From contig CAYJWL010000007.1 of NCBI GenBank assembly GCA_964373855.1, positions 1 to 34,096 of the forward strand: a DNA stretch of 34,096 nucleotides, written 5' to 3'. The translations under genes and the position numbers were made by a program. The DNA comes from CAYJWL01 sp964373855. Lineage in GTDB: Bacteria > Patescibacteriota > Andersenbacteria > UBA10190. Numbering within the stretch: the stretch's first letter is position 1; the number at the start of each line of letters is the position of its first letter. Shown piece after piece: positions 7,932-16,054 of the stretch. Below the pieces are notes generated by a model. It did no database searches, was not told where the DNA came from, and worked only from the letters and a program-made list of their open reading frames with translations.

Positions 7932-9902
7932 ATGCCTTCGAAAAAAGAGACGCAAGCGGAGAGCGCCGGTGATCCCGACGCAGCCTCAATCGGAATTTTA
8001 AAGAAGCAGTTGTATGCCCAGGAAGAGTCAGCCGAGCTTAAGATGCGGGCAAAACAATTAGGCACTCCTAAAAAAATTACGTCGCTCAAATTAAGCGGCG
8101 GGCCGGCGCAGCCTGACCTTGTGGACATTATAAAAAAGCGTGCTAAACGCCGCCGGAAAATATTCAAGTGGTCGATTATTACCGGCTTAATTTTGGTTGC
8201 GTTTGGCGGAGCGGCAGCTATGACCTATATCTACCGTCAAGCGCAGCAGGTTAAGGAAGACCAGATTGGAATTGCGCTGAACGCACCGGCCGATGTCACC
8301 GCTGGTGAAGAAATCACGTACGCCATAGACTATCAGAATAATAGCCGGGTGGAGTGGAAGAACGTCGAGCTTTTCTTTACGCCCCCGGCCGGTTTTCGGT
8401 ACAGCGCCAGCGAGCCGCCAGCAACTCAAGCCGGTCAACAGCGTCTGATCGCTATTGGTACTCTGGCAGCGGGGCAAAAGGGGACGGCGACAATTTCCGG
8501 ACGTCTGATTGGCGAACTCAATGCCAGTGTTTTGGCTCGGGCGGAATTGGTTATAAGCCCGGTGAATTTTGAGAAAGCAAGGTTGAGCCGGTCGCAGACC
8601 GTTAATACCACAATTGCGGCCGTGCCGCTGGAAATTGCAATCGAAGCTAGTAATAACGCGGCTGGAGGGGAGCGGTTGCTGGCCGTCTTGCGTGTCCGGA
8701 ACACCAGTACCATCGCTCTCGACGGCGCCGTGCTGCGCTTGCTGCCGGCTGACGGCCTGCAGTTTGCCACGGAGGACGAGCAGTTTAGCGCTAATTATTC
8801 CGTGCTGGATTCCTGGTGGGAACTGCCGCCAATTGAACCGCTGGAAGAGGTAACGAGAAACGCGGTTCTTCATGTGAGCGGCCAGCCGGGAGAGAAGCGA
8901 ACTTTAGGAGTACAAGGGGCGATCAAACAGGACGGCGAGGTCTATGTTTTGCGCGAGGTCTCGCACGTTATCACGGTTTCAGCGTCAGAGTTGGCTGTGA
9001 CCCAACTATATGACGGTTCAGATCAGCCGCAGGTGGTGAAGGCGGGTCAAAAATTAGCCGGCGTTGTGAAGTATAAGAATGTTGGCACCGTCGGACTCAA
9101 GAATGTCATTATCGCTCTGACGTTTGAAGGCGAGGGATTCGATCCGGCATCGCTCGATTTGAAGCAGGGAGCATATAATCCGATTACGCGCACAATCACC
9201 TGGACAGCCGCATCTGTCCCGCAGCTGGCTGCTGTCCTGCCGCAGCGGGAAGGCGAGCTGGAATATGCCTTCTCAATTTTACCGATTGATCAGTTTCCGG
9301 CGGTCGCGACAGCTAAGAATCAATCGTTAATCACATCAGCCACAATCGACAGTCCAGATTTGCCCACACCAACGGGACAGGATCGCCGGGTCATATCCGA
9401 TCGGCTGGAACTGCCGATTGGCACGGAAGTTAGTCTGCAGGTTGATTCATTCTATGATGATGGCCGCTTGGGGATTGATAGCAGCGGCCCCGTGCCGCCC
9501 GAAGTAGGCGAGCAAACGACATATACCCTCCGCTTCAGACTGGGCTCTACCCTGAATGATATCGGTGATGTTCGCCTCGTGGCGGTATTGCCCGATGGCG
9601 TTACCTATCTGAACCGAATCTATAAAACAGCCGGTGATGTGGAGTTTAATGAAAGAACCGGTGAGATTTCCTGGAGTATAGTAACTGTGGAGGGATTAAC
9701 CGGGCGCTCTAAGCCGCCGCAAGAATTACATGTGCAAGTGGGTATTACGCCCGGTGAGAATCTGCGCGGTGAGATAATTCAACTGCTGCAGTCCGCCAAA
9801 GTAGAGGCGCTGGACCTTTATACTGATGAATCTGTCACCTATACGCTATCCAGTTTCCCTTCTACCGAAACGGCTTCGCCCAAGCAGGGGAAAGTGGAAT
9901 AG
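7932..9902 (+). CDS. Membrane-anchored protein with DUF11-like repeats
   Basis: A 656-residue protein with a cytoplasmic, charged N-terminus (about 76 residues, ending in KKRAKRRRK), one membrane helix at about 81-101, and a large extracellular part. The positive-inside rule places the bulk outside. That part repeats a pattern seen in DUF11/'conserved repeat' domains: 'AGEEITYAIDYQNNSRVEWKNV', 'KAGQKLAGVVKYKNVGTVGLKNV', 'VGEQTTYTLRFRLGSTLNDIGDV', each followed by a GF-Y or DGVTYL strand. Four or so immunoglobulin-like units are likely. It is probably a cell-envelope or adhesion protein. It follows recO by 16 nt with no ribosome site of note. The exact ligand or role cannot be told. Confidence 0.8.
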   Translation: MPSKKETQAESAGDPDAASIGILKKQLYAQEESAELKMRAKQLGTPKKITSLKLSGGPAQPDLVDIIKKRAKRRRKIFKWSIITGLILVAFGGAAAMTYIYRQAQQVKEDQIGIALNAPADVTAGEEITYAIDYQNNSRVEWKNVELFFTPPAGFRYSASEPPATQAGQQRLIAIGTLAAGQKGTATISGRLIGELNASVLARAELVISPVNFEKARLSRSQTVNTTIAAVPLEIAIEASNNAAGGERLLAVLRVRNTSTIALDGAVLRLLPADGLQFATEDEQFSANYSVLDSWWELPPIEPLEEVTRNAVLHVSGQPGEKRTLGVQGAIKQDGEVYVLREVSHVITVSASELAVTQLYDGSDQPQVVKAGQKLAGVVKYKNVGTVGLKNVIIALTFEGEGFDPASLDLKQGAYNPITRTITWTAASVPQLAAVLPQREGELEYAFSILPIDQFPAVATAKNQSLITSATIDSPDLPTPTGQDRRVISDRLELPIGTEVSLQVDSFYDDGRLGIDSSGPVPPEVGEQTTYTLRFRLGSTLNDIGDVRLVAVLPDGVTYLNRIYKTAGDVEFNERTGEISWSIVTVEGLTGRSKPPQELHVQVGITPGENLRGEIIQLLQSAKVEALDLYTDESVTYTLSSFPSTETASPKQGKVE

Positions 9903-9943
9903 AAATTCAAAAGGCAAAGGTCAAAAATCAAAACTACAACCTG

Positions 9944-10082
9944 GAGCTTGGTGAAAAACGGCAACAATGTTGGGGTCCTGCCGCGGCTGCACCATAAGTC
10001 AATGGCATCGGAGGAAGCGCTGGCACTTGGCGGGGGACCCCCGCCGGCTCCCCTTGCTTGTAGACAATTTTTCACCAAGCTC
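9944..10082. other. Structured intergenic element with 15-bp terminal inverted repeat
   Basis: GAGCTTGGTGAAAAA at 9944-9958 is perfectly complementary to 10068-10082. Inside are CGGCA/TGCCG around a CAAC/GTTG mini-stem (9958-9982) and a GC-rich hairpin GGCGGGG/CCCCGCC at 10029-10045. It could be an RNA closed by a long basal helix, or a small MITE-like element. It lies between the DUF11 gene and tgt. I compared it with bacterial SRP RNA and found no GGAA tip motif in the right context. Unrecognised. Confidence 0.55.
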
Positions 10083-10153
10083 ACTCTCAATCTAATGGGT
10101 AGAAAGCTGTGTGTTAGAATGTGCGAGATGGGATTTGGGCTTAAGTTTTGACT

Positions 10154-10159
10154 TATACC
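10154..10159 (+). promoter_or_regulatory. Candidate -10 box for tgt
   Basis: TATACC ends 4 nt before the GTG start of tgt at 10164. There is no Shine-Dalgarno site. Spacing is slightly short for a leaderless transcript starting at the GTG. Confidence 0.35.
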
Positions 10160-10163
10160 TAAA

Positions 10164-11450
10164 GTGTTTGATTTTCAGATTTCAAAAAAACTTGGTAATG
10201 CCCGCTTGAGCAAGCTGACAACCCCACACGGCGTGATCGGCGGGCCGTTTTTTCAGTTTGTGGCGACGCAGGCAGTGATTCGCGGCATGACTTTTGCCGA
10301 AGATCTGGAAAAAATGAGCGTGCAAATAGTCTTGGCGAACACATACCATCTTCATTTACGTCCCGGGGAAGATATCGTCGCGCAAGCCGGCGGTCTGCAC
10401 AGCTTCATGGGCTGGGGTGGGCCTATCACAACTGATTCCGGTGGCTATCAGGTGTTTAGCCTGGCTGATAAAGCGAAACTGACGGCCGACTCGGTGACAT
10501 TTTGCTCGCCCATTGACGGCAGCTCTCATACCTTAACTCCGGAAAAAGCGATTCAAATCCAAGCCAAGCTGGGCGCGGATATTATCATGCCGCTTGATGT
10601 CTGCACGCCGTTTAAAGCCAGCTACAAAGAAGTCAAAAAAGCGGTCGAGCAGACAACAGAATGGGCGAAAAGATGTAAAGAAGAGTATGGGCGAGGCAAT
10701 AAAGCGCGGGTGGCTCGGCAGCGGGCGACCCAGCCCGAAGGAATTCCGAGGGGCCTCGCGCAGAGCGCGGGGGAGGCGGAACTGACTGAGGGCTTGGGTG
10801 AATCTGCCGAGACAGGACCTGCGCGAAGTCAAGCGCTCTATGGCATCGTCCAAGGCGGTGTCTATCCGGATCTGCGCGAGCAGTCTTCCGCGGCGCTGCG
10901 CAAGCTCGATTTCTTCGGCTACTGCATCGGCGGCGAGCTGCGCGAGGGGAAAGAAAAGAAGCTGGCTCAAGTTGTGAAGTTTACGGCGCAACTGTTGCCG
11001 GAAGATAAGCCCCGCTATCTCATGGGGTACGGCCAGCCAGAAGATATTCTTGAAGCGGTTCGATCTGGTGTTGATCAGTTTGATTGCGTCCTGCCAATGA
11101 GAAGCGGCCGGCATGGATTGGTGTACTATCCGCCGGGCAAGGATATAGAAGCAGGCTGGCAGGCTATGTCCGGGGAAATTGGCCGCTGCTTGGCTGATCC
11201 CGCGCGGCCAATCGAATCCTCTGCCTTGTACCAGACGGCAGACATAGCCAAAAGCTCATGGGCGCGCGACTTTTCTTTATTCTCTGCCGGCCACCCGGTC
11301 ATTGAGAAGCCATACACCAAAGCCTATGTCCATCACCTGATGCGGGCAGAAATACCATCAGCCATCCGTTTGACCGTGCTGCACAATATGTATTATTACG
11401 TCCGGCTTATGGCTGCCATACGAGATGCCATCAAAGATGCTAGTGCGTGA
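10164..11450 (+). CDS. tgt: tRNA-guanine transglycosylase-like protein
   Basis: TGT exchanges the wobble guanine of GUN tRNAs for preQ1 or queuine. At 428 residues (GTG start) it is about 50 longer than usual. The TIM-barrel core is clear: TDSGGYQVFSL with the active-site Asp, ALYGIVQGG, YLMGYGQPEDI, FDCVLPMRSGRHG with the second Asp. Two oddities are visible. First, about 40 extra residues sit between WAKRCKEEY and ALYGI; this is the palindromic element at 10704-10824, inserted in frame. Second, the CxCxxC that normally precedes 'YxRAYxHHL' and binds zinc is absent (here HPVIEKPYTKAYVHHL), although the His-rich helix and C-terminal HNMYYY remain. No queuosine synthesis gene is nearby. Activity and substrate are therefore uncertain, but the family is firm. 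Confidence 0.9.
   Translation: MFDFQISKKLGNARLSKLTTPHGVIGGPFFQFVATQAVIRGMTFAEDLEKMSVQIVLANTYHLHLRPGEDIVAQAGGLHSFMGWGGPITTDSGGYQVFSLADKAKLTADSVTFCSPIDGSSHTLTPEKAIQIQAKLGADIIMPLDVCTPFKASYKEVKKAVEQTTEWAKRCKEEYGRGNKARVARQRATQPEGIPRGLAQSAGEAELTEGLGESAETGPARSQALYGIVQGGVYPDLREQSSAALRKLDFFGYCIGGELREGKEKKLAQVVKFTAQLLPEDKPRYLMGYGQPEDILEAVRSGVDQFDCVLPMRSGRHGLVYYPPGKDIEAGWQAMSGEIGRCLADPARPIESSALYQTADIAKSSWARDFSLFSAGHPVIEKPYTKAYVHHLMRAEIPSAIRLTVLHNMYYYVRLMAAIRDAIKDASA
10704..10824 (+). repeat. Family B palindromic element inserted in tgt
   Basis: A 121-nt element. Outer stem 10704-10711 with 10817-10824 (GCGCGGGT/ACCTGCGC, one G-U); second stem 10714-10721 with 10804-10811 (CTCGGCAG/CTGCCGAG), with GG and ACAGG between the stems. 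Inner pairing includes ACCCAGCCC with GGGCTTGGGT and CCTCGCGC with a GC-rich partner. The same architecture occurs at 13533-13619. It is translated as about 40 extra residues of Tgt. Confidence 0.75.
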
Positions 11451-11456
11451 TATACT
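11448..11456 (+). promoter_or_regulatory. Extended -10 promoter overlapping the tgt stop codon
   Basis: TGA TATACT: the TGA is both the stop of tgt and the TG of an extended -10. The hexamer at 11451-11456 is 6 nt before the ATG at 11463. Confidence 0.5.
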
Positions 11457-11462
11457 TCACCT

Positions 11463-12035
11463 ATGGCACTGGGGATGTTCCGTCCTTCGGCTCGAGAGCG
11501 AGGCACTGCGCAGCCGGGCAATGTAGAAGCCGGGCGACTTGACGCTGGCACGTTGCGGCATGTTGTCGGCACGGTACTGGGCATTCCCACAACGGCTCAT
11601 GGCAAGAACGTGCAGGCTGTGCTGCGCGGCGTTCGTGAAGAGAGACGGGCTGCTCAAAGACAGTTGCATGATGAGTGGCGCAAACGAGATAGAAATTTCA
11701 ACGAGAGCCGCCGCGAGCAGCAGCGGCGCCATGAGGAATATAAGAAGGACCGGCGGAAACAGGTTATGGCAGCCTACGGCATTTATCATGTCAAGGCGGA
11801 TCCCGGCAATCCGCAGCAGCAGCGAGCCTACGAGCGGGCAAACAAAGAGCTGACGTATGAAATGAAGCGGGTAGACAAGAAATTTCGGCTGGATCAGGCC
11901 AAAGGACGCCGGAACTTGCGTTTGGAAAAAGCGGCTTCCCGGCGTGATTTACACCGCGATTTCACGAACCGGAGAAGAGATGCAGTCCGGGGACTCTTTG
12001 ATCAGTACCGGCAAGACTCGACCAACGTCTCCTGA
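11463..12035 (+). CDS. Hypothetical basic coiled-coil protein
   Basis: 190 residues, very rich in Arg, Lys, Glu and Gln. From about residue 50 to the end it is one long charged helical pattern (EERRAAQRQLHDEWRKRDRNF, RREQQRRHEEYKKDRRKQ, DQAKGRRNLRLEKAASRRDL). There are no membrane segments and no recognised domain. Such composition suggests a coiled coil with nucleic-acid or ribosome contacts, but this is only composition. It starts 12 nt after tgt from its own apparent promoter and precedes glyS by 72 nt. The reading frame is long and preceded by a good -10, so I treat it as real. Confidence 0.6.
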   Translation: MALGMFRPSARERGTAQPGNVEAGRLDAGTLRHVVGTVLGIPTTAHGKNVQAVLRGVREERRAAQRQLHDEWRKRDRNFNESRREQQRRHEEYKKDRRKQVMAAYGIYHVKADPGNPQQQRAYERANKELTYEMKRVDKKFRLDQAKGRRNLRLEKAASRRDLHRDFTNRRRDAVRGLFDQYRQDSTNVS

Positions 12036-12070
12036 TCGTTCACGCGAAGGCTGTTGGCATGATACACTCA

Positions 12071-12098
12071 TTGCAGAAATGTGTTTGTCTGCTATAGT
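12071..12098 (+). promoter_or_regulatory. glyS promoter
   Basis: TTGCAG (12071-12076) and TATAGT (12093-12098) are separated by 16 nt. The predicted start of transcription is about at the GTG at 12108, which favours that codon over the GTG at 12081, since the latter would lie inside the promoter. Confidence 0.5.
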
Positions 12099-12107
12099 GA
12101 TCAGCCT

Positions 12108-13487
12108 GTGAGCAACCAAGATGTACAACTTGAGACGATCGTAAACCTGGCGAAACGCCGCGGCTTTATTTTTCCGGGTTCGGAAATGTATGGCGGGCTG
12201 GCTAATAGCTGGGACTATGGCCCGCTCGGCACGCTCCTGAAAAATAATATTCGGGAGGCGTGGTGGAGGCATTTTGTAACCAGCCGCGATGATATCGTGC
12301 CGCTGGATTCGGCTATTTTAATGAACCCAAAAGTATGGGAAGTATCCGGCCATGTGGCAAATTTTAACGATCCGATGGTTGAGGACAAAGTTACCCATAA
12401 ACGCTACCGCGCTGATCATGTGCTGGCTGCTGCTCTCGGCACATCGGTCGAGCATATGACCCTTGCTGACATGAAGAAGGCGTTCGCGGAACATAGGGTA
12501 AAAAGTCCTGATGGCAATGAACTGACGGAGCCGCGGGTCTTCAACCTTTTGTTTGAGACTTCGTTGGGATCGGTGGAAAGCGAGAAACAGAAGGTTTATT
12601 TGCGCGGTGAGCTGGCGCAGGCTATGTTCGTTGATTTTAAATACATCGCTGATACCATGCGCTTAAGTCTGCCGTTCGGGATTGCGCAGGTGGGCAAGGT
12701 GTTCCGAAATGAAGTTACGCCGGGTAACTTTACGTTTCGGACGCTTGAATTTGATCTCATGGAGTTCGAGTACTTCGTCCGGGAAAAGGAATGGGAAACA
12801 TGGTTCGGTTTCTGGCTGGAGGAAATGCAAACCTGGCTTGACCAGCTCGGCCTTAACCAACGTCATGTGCGTATTCGCGAGCACACCCCTCAAGAATTAG
12901 CCCATTATTCCAAAAAGACGGTGGATGTGGAATACCAGACGCCGTTTGGCTGGAAGGAGCTGCTTGGGTTGGCCTATCGCGGCGATTTCGATCTTAAAAA
13001 TCACTCTGAAGCTACCGGGTTCGACCTGCGCCTGGCCGATCCCGCCACCGGGGCCAAGGTTTACCCGCACGTCATTGAGCCGACATTCGGCTTAACCCGC
13101 TTGGCTCTCATAGTGATGTTGGCGGCATATCATGAAGAGGAAGTGCGTGGTGAAAAGCGGGTCGTAATGAAGTTTCCCCCACTGCTGGCTCCGTATCAGG
13201 TTGCAGTATTGCCGCTGTCTAAAAAGAAAGAGTTAATTGAAGCGGCCCGTCCGATCGCAAGCGAGCTGCGGCAGTCTGTTAGCTGTGATTTTGATGTCAC
13301 CCAATCAATCGGCAAGCGCTATCGCCGTCAGGATGAAATTGGCACGCCGTATTGTGTCACGGTTGATTTCGATTCGCTGGAGGACAAACAGGCGACCGTG
13401 CGCGAACGCGATACTATGTCTCAGGAAAGAGTCCCAATTGATCACATGAGTGATCACATTAGAAAGAAATTTGAAATCAGAAAATAG
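12108..13487 (+). CDS. glyS: Glycyl-tRNA synthetase (dimeric, eukaryote/archaeal-type)
   Basis: Class II synthetase of the single-chain alpha2 type. From GTG 12108 it has 459 residues and starts SNQDVQLETIVNLAKRRGFIFPGSEMYGGLANSWDYGPLG, the usual opening of this family. The motif 2 region reads AQVGKVFRNEVTPGNFTFRTLEFDLMEFEYF; motif 3 includes IEPTFGLTRLALIVM. The C-terminal anticodon-binding domain starts at FPPLLAPYQVAVLPLSKK. The residues that the 12081 start would add (FVCYSDQPV) are not conserved. There is no Shine-Dalgarno site. A short AT-rich tail and the family B element follow. Confidence 0.95.
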   Translation: MSNQDVQLETIVNLAKRRGFIFPGSEMYGGLANSWDYGPLGTLLKNNIREAWWRHFVTSRDDIVPLDSAILMNPKVWEVSGHVANFNDPMVEDKVTHKRYRADHVLAAALGTSVEHMTLADMKKAFAEHRVKSPDGNELTEPRVFNLLFETSLGSVESEKQKVYLRGELAQAMFVDFKYIADTMRLSLPFGIAQVGKVFRNEVTPGNFTFRTLEFDLMEFEYFVREKEWETWFGFWLEEMQTWLDQLGLNQRHVRIREHTPQELAHYSKKTVDVEYQTPFGWKELLGLAYRGDFDLKNHSEATGFDLRLADPATGAKVYPHVIEPTFGLTRLALIVMLAAYHEEEVRGEKRVVMKFPPLLAPYQVAVLPLSKKKELIEAARPIASELRQSVSCDFDVTQSIGKRYRRQDEIGTPYCVTVDFDSLEDKQATVRERDTMSQERVPIDHMSDHIRKKFEIRK

Positions 13488-13532
13488 AAATTAGTGACTT
13501 ATGTCCATAAGGCCAGCTTTGTTAAACGTCAG

Positions 13533-13619
13533 CCGCGGGTGGCGGCGCAGTGGGCGGCCCCAGCCCGAGGACCGGCCGACCGCAGGGTATAGGAGAATCT
13601 GCGCCGACCGGACCCGCGG
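13533..13619 (+). repeat. Family B palindromic element upstream of the M16 peptidase
   Basis: An 87-nt element. Outer stem 13533-13540 with 13612-13619 (CCGCGGGT/ACCCGCGG); second stem 13543-13550 with 13599-13606 (CGGCGCAG/CTGCGCCG), again separated by GG and ACCGG. The inner sequence shares a GGGCGGCCCCAGCCCGAGGA-like block with the tgt copy. The paired bases differ from the tgt copy in both stems but remain complementary. It lies between glyS and the peptidase start. Confidence 0.75.
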
Positions 13620-13648
13620 TTATAAACCATTATCTGATACCTGACCCT

Positions 13649-14932
13649 GTGTATACATTTGCTCTCAAGAAAAAAACGTTGCCCGGCGGACTGCGCACAA
13701 TATTATTGCCGCGAACGGAAACGCAAACCGTAACATTTTTGGTGTTAATCGGCGTCGGGTCGCGCTATGAGACGCCGCGGCAATCCGGATTATCTCATTT
13801 TCTCGAGCACATGTTTTTTAAAGGTACCGAAACGCGCGCTACCGCCCAGGAGATTGCTGAAGCGATCGATAATGTGGGTGGAGAGTTTAACGCTTTTACG
13901 GGCGAAGAATATACGGGCTACTACGTTAAAGTGGCGGCGGAATATTTGCATCGCGGGGCGGAAGTGGTATCCGACATTCTGCTGCGGCCGCTCTTCCCGC
14001 AGGATGAAATTGACCGGGAGCGGGGAGTCATTACAGAGGAAATACGCATGTACACGGATATGCCGATGCGCCAAATCGGCCATCTGTGGCAGAAAACTTT
14101 GTATGGATCTCATCCGCTGGGCCGGCGGATTGACGGAACTGAAGCAACTGTCAACCACCTGCAGCGCCGGGATTTTCTGGAATACGTCGACAAGCATTAT
14201 CACAGCCGCAATGCCGTGGTGGTTGTCGCCGGGAATTTTGCTGTGAAAAAAACGCAACAATTGCTGAGAGAATTATTCAAGCCGCTTACGGCAGGCGCGG
14301 AGACACATCCCAAAAGAGCGCCGCGAGGCGTGCCCGCTCATCGCTTCGTTCATGAATACCGTCCGCACTTGGACCAAACCCATATCATGATTGGTGTCCC
14401 GGGCGTAGCCCATGACGATGAGCGACGGTACGCCGCTGATTTGTTGGCAACAATTCTGGGGAGCGGTATGAGCAGCCGTTTGTTTTTGGCAATCCGTGAA
14501 CGCCGGGGCTTAGCCTATATGGTACGGACAGGGTCGGATAGTTATACCGACAGCGGCAGCTTCGCCACCCAAGCCGGCGTGCGTACCGATAAGGCGCCGT
14601 TGGCGATTCAACTGATCCTGGAAGAGTATGATAGGGTGCGAGCAGAACTGGTTTCTGAAGGCGAGCTGCGCAAGGCAAAAAAAATGCTGCGCGGGCAGCT
14701 GATTCTGCAGCTGGAGGAAACAAATGCCCTGGCCATGTTTGCCGGCGTCCAGGAATTACTGGAGAAGAACATTAAAACGTTACCGCAGGTGCTGCGTAAG
14801 GTTAGGGCGGTCACCGCCACCGAGGTGCGCACAGTTGCCCGGCACTTGCTGCAGCCAAAAAAGCGGGCGCTTGCCCTCTTGAGTCCGCACAAAACGACCA
14901 AGAACTTTGAGAAACTCTTGGCGAATTCGTAG
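13649..14932 (+). CDS. M16 family zinc metallopeptidase
   Basis: An insulinase/mitochondrial-processing-peptidase-type protease of 427 residues. The inverted zinc motif HFLEH is at 50-54, and the third metal ligand is probably Glu130 in RGVITEEIRMYTD, 76 residues after the second His, as the family requires. The C-terminal half shows the 'RERRGLAYMVRTGSDSYTDSGSF' substrate-binding signature. The frame is open to a GTG at 13550, but that would translate the family B element. GTG 13649 gives a family-length protein and has GATACC 7 nt upstream. It probably degrades or processes peptides in the cytosol; no signal peptide is visible. The stop TAG is fused to the TATAAT of the next gene. Confidence 0.9.
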   Translation: MYTFALKKKTLPGGLRTILLPRTETQTVTFLVLIGVGSRYETPRQSGLSHFLEHMFFKGTETRATAQEIAEAIDNVGGEFNAFTGEEYTGYYVKVAAEYLHRGAEVVSDILLRPLFPQDEIDRERGVITEEIRMYTDMPMRQIGHLWQKTLYGSHPLGRRIDGTEATVNHLQRRDFLEYVDKHYHSRNAVVVVAGNFAVKKTQQLLRELFKPLTAGAETHPKRAPRGVPAHRFVHEYRPHLDQTHIMIGVPGVAHDDERRYAADLLATILGSGMSSRLFLAIRERRGLAYMVRTGSDSYTDSGSFATQAGVRTDKAPLAIQLILEEYDRVRAELVSEGELRKAKKMLRGQLILQLEETNALAMFAGVQELLEKNIKTLPQVLRKVRAVTATEVRTVARHLLQPKKRALALLSPHKTTKNFEKLLANS

Positions 14933-14938
14933 TATAAT
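14933..14938 (+). promoter_or_regulatory. -10 box for the AI-2E family gene
   Basis: A perfect TATAAT directly after the M16 stop codon, 16 nt before the ATG at 14955. An A-rich stretch and a weak GGCAG ribosome site lie between. Confidence 0.5.
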
Positions 14939-14954
14939 AAAAAAAGGCAGACTC

Positions 14955-15995
14955 ATGAGCAGCTTTCAGAAAATTGATATCGCCTCAAGCACGATCTTAC
15001 GTCTGATCGTGATGCTCCTTGTATTGTGGGTTCTCTATTTGATACGAGATCTGTTAGTTATGCTGCTGGCTGCTATTATCATCTCGGCGGCGATTGAGCC
15101 GATGGCAAGACGTTTGCGGCAGTACCGCATACCTCGAGCTCTATCTGTGGTGCTGGTGTATATTGCGGTGCTGGCGATTCTGGCGCTGGCGGTCACGCTA
15201 ATAGTCCCGGCGTTTGCGGAACAGTCGGCGCAGCTGGCGCGCTCGCTGCCCCAGGTGCTGGTTGGATTGGAAGCAAGGTTTGGTACGGCACTGATTCCGG
15301 CAGAGGAACAGGTTGTGCCCCAGCTGCAGGATGCCCTTAGCCGGTTTGGTGCAAACATCGGCAATATCAGTCTTAATATATTCCGCCAAACGGCTGACGT
15401 ATTCTCCGGCATTTTCTCGATGTTATTTGTACTGATCATCGCTTTCTATTTAGTTATAGAAGAAGATGCGCTGAAGAAATTCTTCCGGCTCATTATTCCG
15501 CGCGATCATGTGCCGTATGTAGAACAGATTGTCGGACGGGTGCAAACCAAGTTAGGCCGGTGGGTGCTGGCCCAGCTGGCTCTGGCCCTGATCATCGGAA
15601 TTGTGGTGAGCATTGGCTTGTGGTTGTTGGGTGTACCGCATGCGTTTGCTCTCGGCTTAATTGCCGGGGTCTTGGAAATAATTCCTGTGATCGGGCCAAT
15701 GATCGCTGGATTTCTCGGCGTACTAGTGGCCCTCTCGCTAGGATTTTTGCCGGGCATTGGTACATTGATCTTCTATATCCTGGTGCAGCAACTGGAAAAT
15801 CATGTACTCGTGCCCAACATCATGAAAAAGGCCACAGGCTTGAATCCGCTTGTCACTATACTGGCTGTGCTTTTAGGCGGCCGATTGGCCGGGGTGGCCG
15901 GTGTTATATTATCGGTGCCGGTGGCCACAATGATCAGTATCTTTTTATCTGACTTCGTGACCTCTGCCGATCGGGACGACGAGCTGGCGGGATAG
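14955..15995 (+). CDS. AI-2E/PerM family membrane transporter
   Basis: 346 residues with about eight hydrophobic segments: two near the N-terminus (RLIVMLLVLWVLYLI, LLVMLLAAIIISAAI), one at LSVVLVYIAVLAILALAVTLIVPAF, a central soluble region, then a cluster from IFSMLFVLIIAFYLVIEEDA to the end. The family signatures GVLEIIPVIGPMIAG and LNPLVTILAVLLGGRLAGVAGVILSVPVA are present. Members export signals or ions; the substrate is unknown here. The upstream frame opens at 14907, inside the M16 gene; ATG 14955 is preferred because of the preceding TATAAT. Confidence 0.9.
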   Translation: MSSFQKIDIASSTILRLIVMLLVLWVLYLIRDLLVMLLAAIIISAAIEPMARRLRQYRIPRALSVVLVYIAVLAILALAVTLIVPAFAEQSAQLARSLPQVLVGLEARFGTALIPAEEQVVPQLQDALSRFGANIGNISLNIFRQTADVFSGIFSMLFVLIIAFYLVIEEDALKKFFRLIIPRDHVPYVEQIVGRVQTKLGRWVLAQLALALIIGIVVSIGLWLLGVPHAFALGLIAGVLEIIPVIGPMIAGFLGVLVALSLGFLPGIGTLIFYILVQQLENHVLVPNIMKKATGLNPLVTILAVLLGGRLAGVAGVILSVPVATMISIFLSDFVTSADRDDELAG

Positions 15996-16007
15996 GGTGT
16001 CTGTTTG

Positions 16008-16042
16008 GATTTTAAGAAAAGCCACCGCGCGGTGCGGTGGCT
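16008..16042 (-). terminator. Terminator of the minus-strand receiver-like gene
   Basis: A 9-bp stem (16020-16028 with 16034-16042, AGCCACCGC/GCGGTGGCT) is followed on the minus strand by TTTTCTTAAA. It lies 13 nt after the stop of the minus gene. It may also slow transcription from the PerM side. An AGCCACCG/CGGTGGCT stem recurs at 18035-18052. Confidence 0.8.
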
Positions 16043-16054
16043 GGGTGCCTCTTA

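Noticed and set aside
9944..10082. SRP (4.5S) RNA
   Set aside because: A 'GTCAATGGCATCGGAGGAAGC' stretch recalls the SRP helix 8, but the GGAA tetraloop and paired flanks are not in the right order.
13550..13648. N-terminal extension of the M16 peptidase from GTG 13550
   Set aside because: It would translate the loop of the family B element; peptidases of this family start near the KKKTLPGGL segment.
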